Shown here: positions 41,035-49,280 of the stretch, piece by piece
Layout: each line of letters begins with the position of its first letter
How positions within the stretch are numbered: the stretch's first letter is position 1
Assembly: GCA_050633525.1 (NCBI GenBank)
Contig: JBOEGR010000013.1
Location: 62,001-126,000 of the forward strand
DNA from: CANLBN01 sp050633525
GTDB lineage: Bacteria > Pseudomonadota > Gammaproteobacteria > Pseudomonadales > Cellvibrionaceae
DNA length: 64,000 bases
Direction of reading: 5' to 3'
Translations under genes and position numbers: made by a program
The notes under the pieces: generated by a model
Told to the model about the DNA's origin: nothing
Databases searched by the model: none
The model's input: the letters and a program-made list of their open reading frames with translations, nothing else

Positions 41035-41469
41035 ATGAAAATCTTTATTATCAATGGGGCGTTAATCGCGATAGTCGTATTGATCCACTATGAAGTGCTA
41101 AGGCAGTTATCAATCATTATCCCAAGATTAGCTATTCGTCCCCGTTTGAGGGTCTTGGCAGGAGTGTTCGGGACATTGTGTGGGCATGTTGTCGAGATAT
41201 GGGTATTTGGCTTTGCTTACTATTTCTTGCATCACCATGATAGTTTTGGGTCTTTAATGGGTAATTATCACGGCAGTATAATGGATAGCGTGTACTTCTC
41301 CTTTGCTTGTTATACCTCTCTGGGTTTTGGTGACATCGAGCCTATTGGTGATATTCGGTTTTTAGCAGGGCTCGAAGGTCTTGTCGGCTTGTTGTTAATC
41401 ACTTGGTCCGCCTCTTTTATGTTTTTGGAAATGACGCGCTATTGGCGTGAATCGCCAGAACAAAAATAA
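41035..41469 (+). CDS. Two-TM potassium channel-like protein
   Basis: Ion-channel protein of 144 residues. About four hydrophobic segments are present. The pore loop and selectivity filter is YTSLGFGDI (about 101-109), a TxGFGD variant of the TVGYGD K+ filter, followed by the inner helix (about 116-136). The lack of a ligand-binding RCK domain makes it a minimal channel, like many marine bacterial Ion_trans_2 proteins. Physiological role unknown. A strong hairpin follows. Confidence 0.82.
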   Translation: MKIFIINGALIAIVVLIHYEVLRQLSIIIPRLAIRPRLRVLAGVFGTLCGHVVEIWVFGFAYYFLHHHDSFGSLMGNYHGSIMDSVYFSFACYTSLGFGDIEPIGDIRFLAGLEGLVGLLLITWSASFMFLEMTRYWRESPEQK

Positions 41470-41482
41470 AGCGAGTGATGCC

Positions 41483-41514
41483 ATTGTGCCTTAGCTTATT
41501 TGCTAAGGCACAAT
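41483..41514. terminator. Strong 13-bp hairpin between convergent genes
   Basis: ATTGTGCCTTAGC (41483-41495), loop TTATTT, GCTAAGGCACAAT (41502-41514), a perfect 13-bp stem. No long T tract follows, but it lies between the convergent channel gene and the peroxiredoxin gene, where a bidirectional terminator is expected. Confidence 0.65.
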
Positions 41515-41572
41515 TGAGTGACTGCTTACATCAAGTGTCTAATGATTTGTGATGTTACTTTGACTGCTAATG

Positions 41573-42307
41573 TTACTTGGCTAGCCATTTTTCTAAATCA
41601 TCGGCACCACCAATGAGTTCTCCCTCAATATAGACTTGGGGAACCGTGCCCGCACCAGTGACGGCAGCCAGGCTACTATAAGTGATACCTTTGTCGCCTA
41701 AGACAATCTCCTCATAGTCATAACGATTTTCTGTTAATGCCTTCTTGGCTCTTGCGCAGTGGGGGCAGCCCGGTTTGGTAAACAGGCTGACTCGCTTAGG
41801 CAGGCTTGCTTGAGGGTTAATGTAGTTCAGCATAGTGTCAGCGTCACTGACTTCAAACGGGTCGCCTGGTAGGTCTGGCTCAATGAACATTTTCTCAATC
41901 ACGCCATCTTTGACGAGCATGGAATAGCGCCAAGAGCGCTTGCCAAAACCAATATCATTTTTGTCTACCAGCATATCCATACCTTCTGTGAACTCACCAT
42001 TGCCGTCAGGTATAAATAGAATATTGTCAGCATGCTGATCGCCCGCCCATGAATTCATGACAAAGGTATCATTGACCGAAAGGCAAGCAACGGTATCGAC
42101 ACCTTCCGCTTTGAATGAAGGTGTCAGCTCATTGTAACGAGGCAAGTGGGTAGATGAACACGTGGGGGTAAATGCGCCGGGCAAAGAAAACAAAATAACT
42201 GTTTTGCCTTTAAATATCTCATTTGTCGTTAAATCAACCCAGTTATCCCCTTGTCGAGTGCGAAAGGTAACGGAGGGGATGGTTTGGCCTTCTTTGTTGG
42301 AGAGCAT
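41573..42307 (-). CDS. Peroxiredoxin-glutaredoxin hybrid
   Basis: Glutathione-dependent peroxidase of the hybrid Prx5-Grx type, 244 residues. The N-terminal Prx domain has the peroxidatic Cys50 in PGAFTPTC. The C-terminal Grx domain has the CPHC redox motif (Cys181, Cys184) after VSLFTKPG and the GSH-site TVPQVYI and GGADDLE. It removes H2O2 and alkyl hydroperoxides with glutathione in the cytoplasm. A single gene; no OxyR gene is adjacent. The convergent hairpin at 41483-41514 is its likely terminator. Confidence 0.95.
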   Translation of the reverse strand: MLSNKEGQTIPSVTFRTRQGDNWVDLTTNEIFKGKTVILFSLPGAFTPTCSSTHLPRYNELTPSFKAEGVDTVACLSVNDTFVMNSWAGDQHADNILFIPDGNGEFTEGMDMLVDKNDIGFGKRSWRYSMLVKDGVIEKMFIEPDLPGDPFEVSDADTMLNYINPQASLPKRVSLFTKPGCPHCARAKKALTENRYDYEEIVLGDKGITYSSLAAVTGAGTVPQVYIEGELIGGADDLEKWLAK

Positions 42308-42500
42308 GTGTAAAATCCTATATAAAGTGAATATGAGTAAGTGGTATTAATAGTCAGTGGTGTTAATAGTAAGCGCTTCAGGTGGAAAGTTAAAATTAAT
42401 TGATTAAATGTTATCGATTGCTTTAATCTATCGCCGTTTAAAGCTATCCATTATGGTGTGCACTTGCAGACCGCTTATATCAATCGCGCACTCGATAGCA

Positions 42501-43400
42501 TTACTGTAGCAGTTCAGTAAATATTTTCTCTTTTAACAAGGCAGTTCGTAACCACTGGCAAGCTTGTCCTTGGTGATGCTTCGGCCACGCCATAAATAAT
42601 GTTTGTGGAAAAGACGTCGTATCAATCACAAGCGGTGTGAGTAGCCCTTCGTCTATTGCAGGTTTCGCAAGGTAATCAGGCAGATGGCTAATGCCGGCAC
42701 CATGAATCAGCGCTTCATACTTTTTGTCCATATTTGCTACGGATAATACCTGATTTAATCCTAAGAGCCCCACGTTTCGCTGAGGTAAGTTTATCGCGCT
42801 ATCGGCGACGACAATATGGGTGAAAGATTTTAAGCTTTCTCGGCTAATCGGTGAGTTGAGCGAGGCCGCTGGGTGTTTGTTTGAGCAAACAATGCTCGTG
42901 CTTATCTGGCCTAGGGCCTCTTTGTGCCAATGTGCACCAGTAGGCTCATCGCCAGTGACTCCGATGACTAGGTCTGCACGCTCTGTCACCAGTGCTTCCC
43001 AGCTACCGCTCAGCGCTTCTTCAGAGAGTTGCAGGTTGAGCCAAGGCTGTTCGACCATAAGTTGCTTCAGTATGGGCCAGAGTGGTGTGGTGGGTAATAT
43101 AGTATCGACAACAATGCGTAACTCGGTTTCCCAGCCGGTTTCGATGCGCTTGGCCTGCTCTTCCAGTAGCTTGACCTGTTTTAGTATTTCTCGCCCTCTT
43201 TCTAATAGTAGCTTTCCTGTGGGGGTGAGCTTGGCGCGTTGTTTATTTCTATCAAATAATTTGATGTTAAGCTGCTCTTCAACTTTCTTAATTGTATAGG
43301 TTAGTGCTGAAGGTACCTTGAATAATTCTTCTGCAGCGGCAGCAAAACTTCCTTTTCTATCAATAGAATCAATGGCTTGTAGCGCTTCTAATGAAATCAT
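42501..43400 (-). CDS. LysR family transcriptional regulator
   Basis: LysR-type regulator of 299 residues. The N-terminal winged HTH spans about 1-60 (FAAAAEELFKVPSALTYTIKKVEE is the HTH), followed by the periplasmic-binding-protein-like effector domain. It is divergent from doxX, azoR, yqjG and pirin, so it most likely senses a quinone or electrophile and activates that set. A T-N11-A palindrome lies 22 bp upstream. Effector unknown. Confidence 0.92.
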   Translation of the reverse strand: MISLEALQAIDSIDRKGSFAAAAEELFKVPSALTYTIKKVEEQLNIKLFDRNKQRAKLTPTGKLLLERGREILKQVKLLEEQAKRIETGWETELRIVVDTILPTTPLWPILKQLMVEQPWLNLQLSEEALSGSWEALVTERADLVIGVTGDEPTGAHWHKEALGQISTSIVCSNKHPAASLNSPISRESLKSFTHIVVADSAINLPQRNVGLLGLNQVLSVANMDKKYEALIHGAGISHLPDYLAKPAIDEGLLTPLVIDTTSFPQTLFMAWPKHHQGQACQWLRTALLKEKIFTELLQ

Positions 43401-43421
43401 AATCGATACGTTTTTATATTG

Positions 43422-43436
43422 TTCAAAAAAATTGAA
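43422..43436. promoter_or_regulatory. LysR-type operator candidate
   Basis: TTCAAAAAAATTGAA, a palindrome (TTCAA-N5-TTGAA) holding the T-N11-A pattern, between the divergent lysR and doxX genes, 22 bp from the regulator start and about 100 bp from the doxX start. A second half-like TCAATT lies near 43457. Confidence 0.5.
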
Positions 43437-43535
43437 TTACTATCTCAAAATATATCAATTTTCTTTGTTTTTGCCCAGCTCTATAGTGTCTCCATCAACT
43501 ACATGAATTCAAGCTACAACAAGTGGAGAAAAACA

Positions 43536-43970
43536 ATGAATATCCAATCACTACTCAAAACAGATGATCAATGGGCAAGCCTAGCGTTGCGTTTACCTGC
43601 CGGTGTTATTTTTGCCGCACACGGTGCGCAAAAGCTATTTGCTTGGTTTGGCGGGTATGGTTTGGAGGGTACAGGACAGTTTATGGCCTCACAGGGTTTG
43701 GAGCCCGGTTTTTTAATGGCCTTATTGGCCGGCAGTGCAGAATTTTTTGGTGGTTTAGCACTTATCTTTGGTCTATTGGTTCGACCCGCTGCACTGGTTT
43801 TGGCTTTTACGATGTTAATAGCCGGTGTTGTTGTGCATGGAGCTGCGGGCCTATTTTTAAGTAATGGCGGTTTTGAGTTTGCTCTTGCTTTGTTCTCCTC
43901 CAGTGTGGCTTTGGTGATACTGGGTGGTGGTCAATTATCTCTGGATAAAGTCATTACCAGCGCAAAATAG
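43536..43970 (+). CDS. DoxX family membrane protein
   Basis: DoxX-like inner membrane protein of 144 residues with four helices. LRLPAGVIFAAHGAQKLFAWFGG (about 17-39) and the Gly-rich GSAEFFGGLALIFGLLVRP (about 67-85) are family marks. The start is the ATG at 43536, with GTGGAG upstream; the frame is open 39 codons further but without family residues. DoxX proteins often accompany thiol or quinone redox genes, as here. Confidence 0.9.
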   Translation: MNIQSLLKTDDQWASLALRLPAGVIFAAHGAQKLFAWFGGYGLEGTGQFMASQGLEPGFLMALLAGSAEFFGGLALIFGLLVRPAALVLAFTMLIAGVVVHGAAGLFLSNGGFEFALALFSSSVALVILGGGQLSLDKVITSAK

Positions 43971-44065
43971 TTCCGGCCCTTCGTTAATCTGAGGGGTTTT
44001 GTTGCACTTCGGGTGAAAACCTAGGGTGCTTAAATGACCATCAATTAAGACAGGAGAAAAATAAA

Positions 44066-44656
44066 ATGAATAACACAATATTACAAATTGATTCTAGCGC
44101 TCGCTATCAAGGGTCGCTATCAAGGGAATTAACGCAATACTTGAGCGGTGTATTGGCTCAAAGAAATCAGGCGGAGATAATCTACCGAGATTTATCGGCA
44201 TCTGTTTTGCCTTTTGTCACAGAAAAACATATAGGTGCTTATTATACGCCAAAGGAGAATAGGTCTGAGGAGCAGCGTCAACTATTGGTCGGCTCAGATG
44301 AGTTAATTACTGAGTTGAGAGCGGTTAATACTTTGGTGATAGGCGCACCTATTTATAATTTTTCTGTTCCAGCTACGTTAAAAGCGTGGATCGATCTAGT
44401 GTGTCGTGTTGGTGAAACATTTCAATACGGTGAAGCGGGTCCAGAAGGGCTGCTCGATATTGATAATGCCTACATCATTACCAGTGCAGGCGGCACCGCA
44501 ATAGGCAGTGATATTGATTTTAATAGTCAGTATCTACAACAAATTTGTCGTTTTATTGGTGTAAAAAAATCGCACGTGATTGATGTGTCTGGTTCCAAGC
44601 GTGACTCCGATACACTCATTGATTTTGCTAAAGAGCAAATAAATAACATCATTTAA
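44066..44656 (+). CDS. azoR: FMN-dependent NADH-azoreductase/quinone reductase AzoR
   Basis: Flavodoxin-like NADH:quinone oxidoreductase of 196 residues (E. coli AzoR 201). IDSSARYQGSLSREL (about 8-22) binds the FMN phosphate, and VIGAPIYNFSVPATLKAWID (about 92-111) is the diagnostic FMN-site segment. It reduces quinones by two electrons, avoiding redox cycling. It is 95 bp after doxX with AGGAG upstream and 32 bp before yqjG, in the LysR-linked set. Confidence 0.94.
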   Translation: MNNTILQIDSSARYQGSLSRELTQYLSGVLAQRNQAEIIYRDLSASVLPFVTEKHIGAYYTPKENRSEEQRQLLVGSDELITELRAVNTLVIGAPIYNFSVPATLKAWIDLVCRVGETFQYGEAGPEGLLDIDNAYIITSAGGTAIGSDIDFNSQYLQQICRFIGVKKSHVIDVSGSKRDSDTLIDFAKEQINNII

Positions 44657-44688
44657 ATGGTTCATATTTTTAAAGGTAGGTAATTAAA

Positions 44689-45690
44689 ATGGGTTTGCTA
44701 GTAAAAGGCCAATGGCAGAATAGTTGGTATGATACAAAAAAGTCCGGTGGTGAATTCATTCGAGAAGATTCTCAATATCGCCATTGGATTACCGCAGATG
44801 GTGACGCCGGGCCAACAGGAGAGGGTGGTTTTATTGCCGAAGCTGATCGCTATCATTTGTATGTTTCACTGGCATGTCCTTGGGCTCATAGAACACTTAT
44901 TTTTCGACAGTTAAAAAAGCTAGAAAATATCATCAGTGTATCGATAGTGCATCCACATATGTTGGATAAAGGGTGGGTTTTTGATCGCGCATTCGAGGAG
45001 CCCTTTGATAAAAGTGTGCAATGTAAAGATGATGTATACGATAGTCAGTTTCTTTATGAAATTTATACTCGTAACGATACACATTATTCAGGGCGAGTCA
45101 CTGTGCCAATACTGTGGGATAAAAAACGAGAATGCATTGTTAATAACGAATCTGCCGATATTATTCGAATGTTTAATAGCGCGTTTAATCATTTAACAAA
45201 CGACCATAGTGATTTTTATCCGGAATCACAGCGCGAAGAAATAGATTTGATGAATGAACGAGTCTATCGGCATATTAATAATGGCGTTTACAAATGCGGG
45301 TTTGCGACTCAGCAGAAGGCGTATGAGAAAGCGTTCCGAGATTTATATTCAGCCTTAGATTTTGTTGATGATAAGTTGAGACAAAATAAATATTTAGTAG
45401 GAGATAGTTTAACAGAGGCTGATTGGCGATTGTTTACAACCTTGGTTCGCTTTGATGCGGTATATGTAGGGCATTTTAAATGCAATTTAAAACGCATATC
45501 TGACTATAAGCATTTATCTCATTATCTGAAGGAGCTATATCAGTACGCGGGCATTTCGGAAACGGTTAATTTAAAGCATATTAAACAGCATTATTATTAT
45601 AGTCACGACACAATTAATCCGACGCGAGTTGTGCCAGTAGGGCCCGAATTAGATTTAGATGGAAAACATAATCGCGATAAAATTAGATAA
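44689..45690 (+). CDS. yqjG: Glutathionyl-hydroquinone reductase
   Basis: Xi-class glutathione transferase (YqjG/ECM4 type), 333 residues (E. coli 328). The catalytic Cys63 lies in SLACPWAHR. GWVFD and the C-terminal helical GST domain (LTEADWRLFTTLVRFDAVYVGH, about 242-263) identify the family. It removes glutathione from glutathionyl-hydroquinones formed after quinone attack, which matches the neighbouring azoR and pirin. It precedes pirin by 19 bp. Confidence 0.95.
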   Translation: MGLLVKGQWQNSWYDTKKSGGEFIREDSQYRHWITADGDAGPTGEGGFIAEADRYHLYVSLACPWAHRTLIFRQLKKLENIISVSIVHPHMLDKGWVFDRAFEEPFDKSVQCKDDVYDSQFLYEIYTRNDTHYSGRVTVPILWDKKRECIVNNESADIIRMFNSAFNHLTNDHSDFYPESQREEIDLMNERVYRHINNGVYKCGFATQQKAYEKAFRDLYSALDFVDDKLRQNKYLVGDSLTEADWRLFTTLVRFDAVYVGHFKCNLKRISDYKHLSHYLKELYQYAGISETVNLKHIKQHYYYSHDTINPTRVVPVGPELDLDGKHNRDKIR

Positions 45691-45709
45691 TCATAGTGGA
45701 GGCATAAGA

Positions 45710-46588
45710 ATGGATGGTTTAAATGAAAAAGCTAAACGTAATGAGGAAAATAAAGACGGCCTCAATAGAGCGATAATCACTACCATAAATGCAAGCGCTA
45801 CCAATGATGGTGACGGTGTAAAGATTGCGCGTAGTATAGGTTCTTCGTTGTTGCCTCAGCTCGATCCCTTTTTATTATTAGATGAATTAAAAAGTGATGA
45901 TGCCGCTGACTATATGGGTGGCTTTCCTTCTCATCCCCATCGAGGTTTTGAAACAGTAACCTATATGTTAGAGGGGAGCATGCGCCACAAAGATAGCGTC
46001 GGTAACGAAGGCCTTGTTCGCTCGGGTGATATTCAATGGATGACGGCCGGTTCGGGTATTGTTCATTCAGAAATGCCAGAGCAGGAAGAAGGACGAATGT
46101 GGGGCTTTCAATTATGGATTAATCTTCCAGCTAATCAAAAAATGCGTGCGCCGCGTTATCAAGAAATTGCATCAGCTAATGTTCCTGAAGTGAATAATGT
46201 TCAAGGTAAATTGCGTTTGTTGGCGGGTGAGCTGAACGGTATGAAAGGTGCTGTACAAGATATTGTGACAGATCCTTTGTTAGTAGATGCTCAGCTTAAT
46301 CCTAATGTCTCTACAAAAATAGTGTTGCCAAAAAGTCATGAGGCAATTATCTATGTATATAAAGGCAGCCTTGAAATAGAAGAACGTTGTTTGAAGGCGC
46401 AGCAATTAGGGCAGTTATCTTCGGGAAGTGTGATTGAAATAGTGGCGAGTTCTGAAGGTGTAGGCGCGTTGATATTAGCTGCTGCACCATTGAATGAACC
46501 CGTTGTGCGAGCCGGGCCCTTTGTAATGAATACCCAGCAAGAATTAGAAAAAGCTTTTGCGGATTTCCACTCGGGAAATTTTGTATAG
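45710..46588 (+). CDS. Pirin family protein
   Basis: Bicupin of the pirin family, 292 residues; some members (YhhW-like) are quercetinases. GGFPSHPHRGFETVTYMLEG (about 71-90) carries the His metal ligands, and WMTAGSGIVHSEMPE (about 107-121) completes the site. The likely start is the ATG at 45710 with GTGGAGG upstream; the frame opens 17 codons earlier inside the yqjG end. Last gene of the quinone/electrophile set, convergent with the fructokinase gene (11-bp gap). Confidence 0.92.
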   Translation: MDGLNEKAKRNEENKDGLNRAIITTINASATNDGDGVKIARSIGSSLLPQLDPFLLLDELKSDDAADYMGGFPSHPHRGFETVTYMLEGSMRHKDSVGNEGLVRSGDIQWMTAGSGIVHSEMPEQEEGRMWGFQLWINLPANQKMRAPRYQEIASANVPEVNNVQGKLRLLAGELNGMKGAVQDIVTDPLLVDAQLNPNVSTKIVLPKSHEAIIYVYKGSLEIEERCLKAQQLGQLSSGSVIEIVASSEGVGALILAAAPLNEPVVRAGPFVMNTQQELEKAFADFHSGNFV

Positions 46589-46599
46589 GCGCTGTTAAT

Positions 46600-47535
46600 T
46601 TAAAGCAATGCTTCTATTTCATTCAGTCTCGGTGGTTGGCAGCCTGTGCGTTCACAATTGATAGAGGCGGCAACGGATGAAAACGTGAGCATATTTTTGA
46701 TTTGGTCTTCAGATAAATCCCTAATTTTTTCTGGTGTGTCTGCCTTAATTTTTTCTAAGCTATATAAATAGGCTGCAGAAAAGCAGTCTCCAGCTCCGAC
46801 GGTGTCTATAACGGAGGTTGTTCGAAATGCTTTGACCGCTATTTTTTTATTGTGTGTAAATGCTTCTGCGCCTTTTGAGCCTAAGGTAATGATGGATAGT
46901 AGTGTGATTTTCTGTAAATGTTGTTTGGCTTGCTCCAAGGTCATGTCATTATATAAATATTGCAAATCCTCATCGCTCACTTTTACCACATCGGCTAATG
47001 CCAATAATTTTTTAATGCGATACCTGTAATCTTCGGCATCTGTTATTAGATCGGCTCTTACATTAGGGTCAACGGATATAATGCCACCGAGTTCTTTCAC
47101 CGATGTAACGATTTTCATCCAGTGGTGATAATCTTCGGCTTCATTAAGACAGAAGCCTGTAATATGCAATATTTTGGTCGTTGAGGGGGGAGCTTTCTCC
47201 ATGTCGAATGTCGCTACCATTCGGTCTGCGGTACCTTGCCGATAGAACGAGTAGTGGGCCTGATTGTCGTGATCTAAAGTGACAAGGGCTAATGGTGTTG
47301 GGGCGTTTACAGTTTCCTTTAAGATGAGTTCAACACCACATTGTTGTAGCTGTTCCTGTAGTAACTGTCCCATAGGATCGTTAGAAATGGGACAGACAAA
47401 AGCAATTTTCTGCTCTAGTAAGCCAAGTGCGCAAGCCACGTTATAAGCCGAGCCGCCGGGTCTTGAAATAAACCCGTCTTTTGTGTCCCTGTTTTTGACC
47501 ATATCGATCAACGCTTCACCTGCCGCTACAATCAT
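46600..47535 (-). CDS. Fructokinase (PfkB family)
   Basis: Ribokinase/PfkB-family sugar kinase of about 311 residues, most like fructokinases (MtlZ/ScrK type): MIVAAGEALIDMV start, GGSAYNVACALGLL (about 27-40) and the catalytic DTVGAGDCFSAAYLYSL near residue 245. It would make fructose-6-phosphate from fructose released by the polyol dehydrogenase at 53101. I choose the ATG at 47535, which has AGGA 9 nt upstream; an ATG at 47553 lacks a Shine-Dalgarno. Divergent from the ABC importer operon, sharing its control region. Confidence 0.88.
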   Translation of the reverse strand: MIVAAGEALIDMVKNRDTKDGFISRPGGSAYNVACALGLLEQKIAFVCPISNDPMGQLLQEQLQQCGVELILKETVNAPTPLALVTLDHDNQAHYSFYRQGTADRMVATFDMEKAPPSTTKILHITGFCLNEAEDYHHWMKIVTSVKELGGIISVDPNVRADLITDAEDYRYRIKKLLALADVVKVSDEDLQYLYNDMTLEQAKQHLQKITLLSIITLGSKGAEAFTHNKKIAVKAFRTTSVIDTVGAGDCFSAAYLYSLEKIKADTPEKIRDLSEDQIKNMLTFSSVAASINCERTGCQPPRLNEIEALL

Positions 47536-47606
47536 ATTCACATTTCCTAACATTTAGTCTGACTTAAAAATGCTCTCATTTTGTGCCAGTAATTTAAGTT
47601 ATATGC

Positions 47607-47655
47607 ACTATTTTGCACATATTTTTGACTTTTGTAACTTTGTCTGCAAAATAGT
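47607..47655. promoter_or_regulatory. Inverted repeat operator candidate of the polyol locus
   Basis: ACTATTTTGCA at 47607-47617 and its exact complement TGCAAAATAGT at 47645-47655, separated by 27 bp. In the left part TGCAC(T/A)TATTT recurs as a 10-bp direct repeat from 47604. It lies in the 270-bp gap between the divergent fructokinase and binding-protein genes, and is a good candidate for the AraC-type regulator at 52129. Confidence 0.55.
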
Positions 47656-47806
47656 ACTGATATTTGGTTTTTTTGTACTGTTTCTGACCGATGCGACGGG
47701 GTTATTGTGTGCGTCTGGCGATGTTCTAGCCCAATTATGGCGCAACGCTATCTTTTTCTAGTTAAAAATAATAATCATGACGCACAGCGTCTGGGAGGAA
47801 GTTCGA

Positions 47807-49114
47807 ATGAGAAATGTTAAAAAATCTATAGTGGCATTTATGCTGGGCTTAGGCTCGGTCGGAGCCATCCAAGCAGCAGATCTTACTATTGCCACCGTCA
47901 ATAACGGTCATATGATTGAGATGCAAAAGCTGAGTAGTGCTTTTGAAGCTAAAAATCCCGATATCAAACTCAAATGGGTAACCTTAGAAGAAGGCGCTTT
48001 ACGCCAACGTGTTACGACTGATATATCAACTAAAGGTGGTCAATTTGACGTAATGACCATCGGTATGTACGAAGCGCCGATTTGGGGTGCGAAGGGTTGG
48101 CTCAAAGAGTTGAAGTTTAATTCAGCTTACGATGTTGAAGATGTATTGCCGGCCATGAGGGGTGGTTTGTCTGCAGATGGAAAATTATATGCAGCACCGT
48201 TTTACGGCGAAAGCTCGATGATTATGTACCGTAAGGATTTAGTAAAAGCGGCAGGTATGTCGATTGAAGATAATCCTAGTTGGGGTCATATTCGCGATGT
48301 TGCTGCTGCCATTCATAACCCAGATAAAGGCGTTTATGGCATTTGTTTGAGAGGCAAGCCAGGTTGGGGAGATAATATGGCTCTTCTTACAACGATTGCG
48401 AACTCTTTCGGTGGGCGTTGGTTTGATGAGAAGTGGAAGCCTCAGCTTGATACGGCGGCTTGGGCGCATGCAGTCAATTTTTATGTTGACCTTCTGAATA
48501 ATTATGGCCCTCCTGGTTCGAGTTCGAACAGCTTCAATGAAATTCTAGCGCTTTACAATCAAGGTAAATGCGGTATGTGGATTGATGCAACGATAGCGGC
48601 TTCTTTCGTAACCGATCCCAAGCAAAGTAAAGTCGCTGATAAAGTGGGCTTCGCGCAATCGCCAATCGCAGTCACTAAGCGAGGTGCTAACTGGTTATGG
48701 GCTTGGGCCTTGGCTGTTCCTGCTGGTACCAAGCAAAGTGCGGAAGCTCAAAAGTTTATCGAGTGGGCGACTTCTAAGGAATATATTGAGTTGGTGGCTA
48801 AAAATAACGGCTGGGGGTCTGTACCGACCGGTACGCGTACTAGCACCTACGATAATCCTAACTTCCTAAAGGCGGCCGTCTTTGCTGAAGCAGAACTAAA
48901 AGCGATTTTATCTGCAGATCCTGATAATAGTACTTTGGAACCGACGCCTTATACCGGTGTTCAGTTTGCAGCTATTCCCGAGTTTCAGGCCATAGGTGTT
49001 GCGGTAGGTCAGCAAATGACCTCGGCATTGGCAGGTAAAATTAGTGTGGAAAAAGCCTTAGAAAATGCGCAAAAAGCGGCTGATCGTGAAATGCGTAAGG
49101 CGCGTTACTACTAA
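47807..49114 (+). CDS. mtlE: ABC polyol/sugar importer, periplasmic binding protein
   Basis: Family 1 solute-binding protein for a sugar alcohol ABC importer, 435 residues. The signal peptide is about 1-23 (cut near AIQA|AD). ITNGQGKEL-type hinge regions are replaced by the MtlE/SmoE-like TIATVNNGHMIEMQKLS start and LKWVTLEEGALRQRVTTD. The start is the ATG at 47807 with GGAGGAAG upstream; an ATG 30 nt earlier lacks one. Mannitol or sorbitol is the likely ligand, judged from the dehydrogenase and fructokinase neighbours. A long hairpin follows before the permease. Confidence 0.9.
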   Translation: MRNVKKSIVAFMLGLGSVGAIQAADLTIATVNNGHMIEMQKLSSAFEAKNPDIKLKWVTLEEGALRQRVTTDISTKGGQFDVMTIGMYEAPIWGAKGWLKELKFNSAYDVEDVLPAMRGGLSADGKLYAAPFYGESSMIMYRKDLVKAAGMSIEDNPSWGHIRDVAAAIHNPDKGVYGICLRGKPGWGDNMALLTTIANSFGGRWFDEKWKPQLDTAAWAHAVNFYVDLLNNYGPPGSSSNSFNEILALYNQGKCGMWIDATIAASFVTDPKQSKVADKVGFAQSPIAVTKRGANWLWAWALAVPAGTKQSAEAQKFIEWATSKEYIELVAKNNGWGSVPTGTRTSTYDNPNFLKAAVFAEAELKAILSADPDNSTLEPTPYTGVQFAAIPEFQAIGVAVGQQMTSALAGKISVEKALENAQKAADREMRKARYY

Positions 49115-49142
49115 CTTATAAAAAAAGCCATTAAATTGGCTG

Positions 49143-49178
49143 GGAGAGAATAACGGTTTATAGCTAGTTATTCTCTCC
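49143..49178 (+). repeat. 12-bp intercistronic hairpin between binding protein and permease genes
   Basis: GGAGAGAATAAC (49143-49154), 12-nt loop, GTTATTCTCTCC (49167-49178), perfect stem, no T tract. A smaller AGCCA/TGGCT hairpin lies just before it. Such structures protect the 3' end of binding-protein mRNA so that it is more abundant than the permease mRNA. A TTGCA triplet repeat lies at 49207-49221. Confidence 0.65.
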
Positions 49179-49280
49179 TCATGTTATTTCCTTGAGTCCT
49201 TAGTGTTTGCATTGCATTGCATTGATAGTGAAGTACTAATTAGGCTCCAACAATAAAAATAAATCTGAAGGCGTATTTCT

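Noticed and set aside
47570..47761. 63-codon plus-strand frame with a hydrophobic product in the polyol control region
   Set aside because: No Shine-Dalgarno, odd Cys/Phe-rich composition, and it covers the inverted-repeat operator; it reads as non-coding control DNA.
49207..49221. TTGCA x3 short tandem repeat before the permease gene
   Set aside because: Only three units, too short to claim phase variation.
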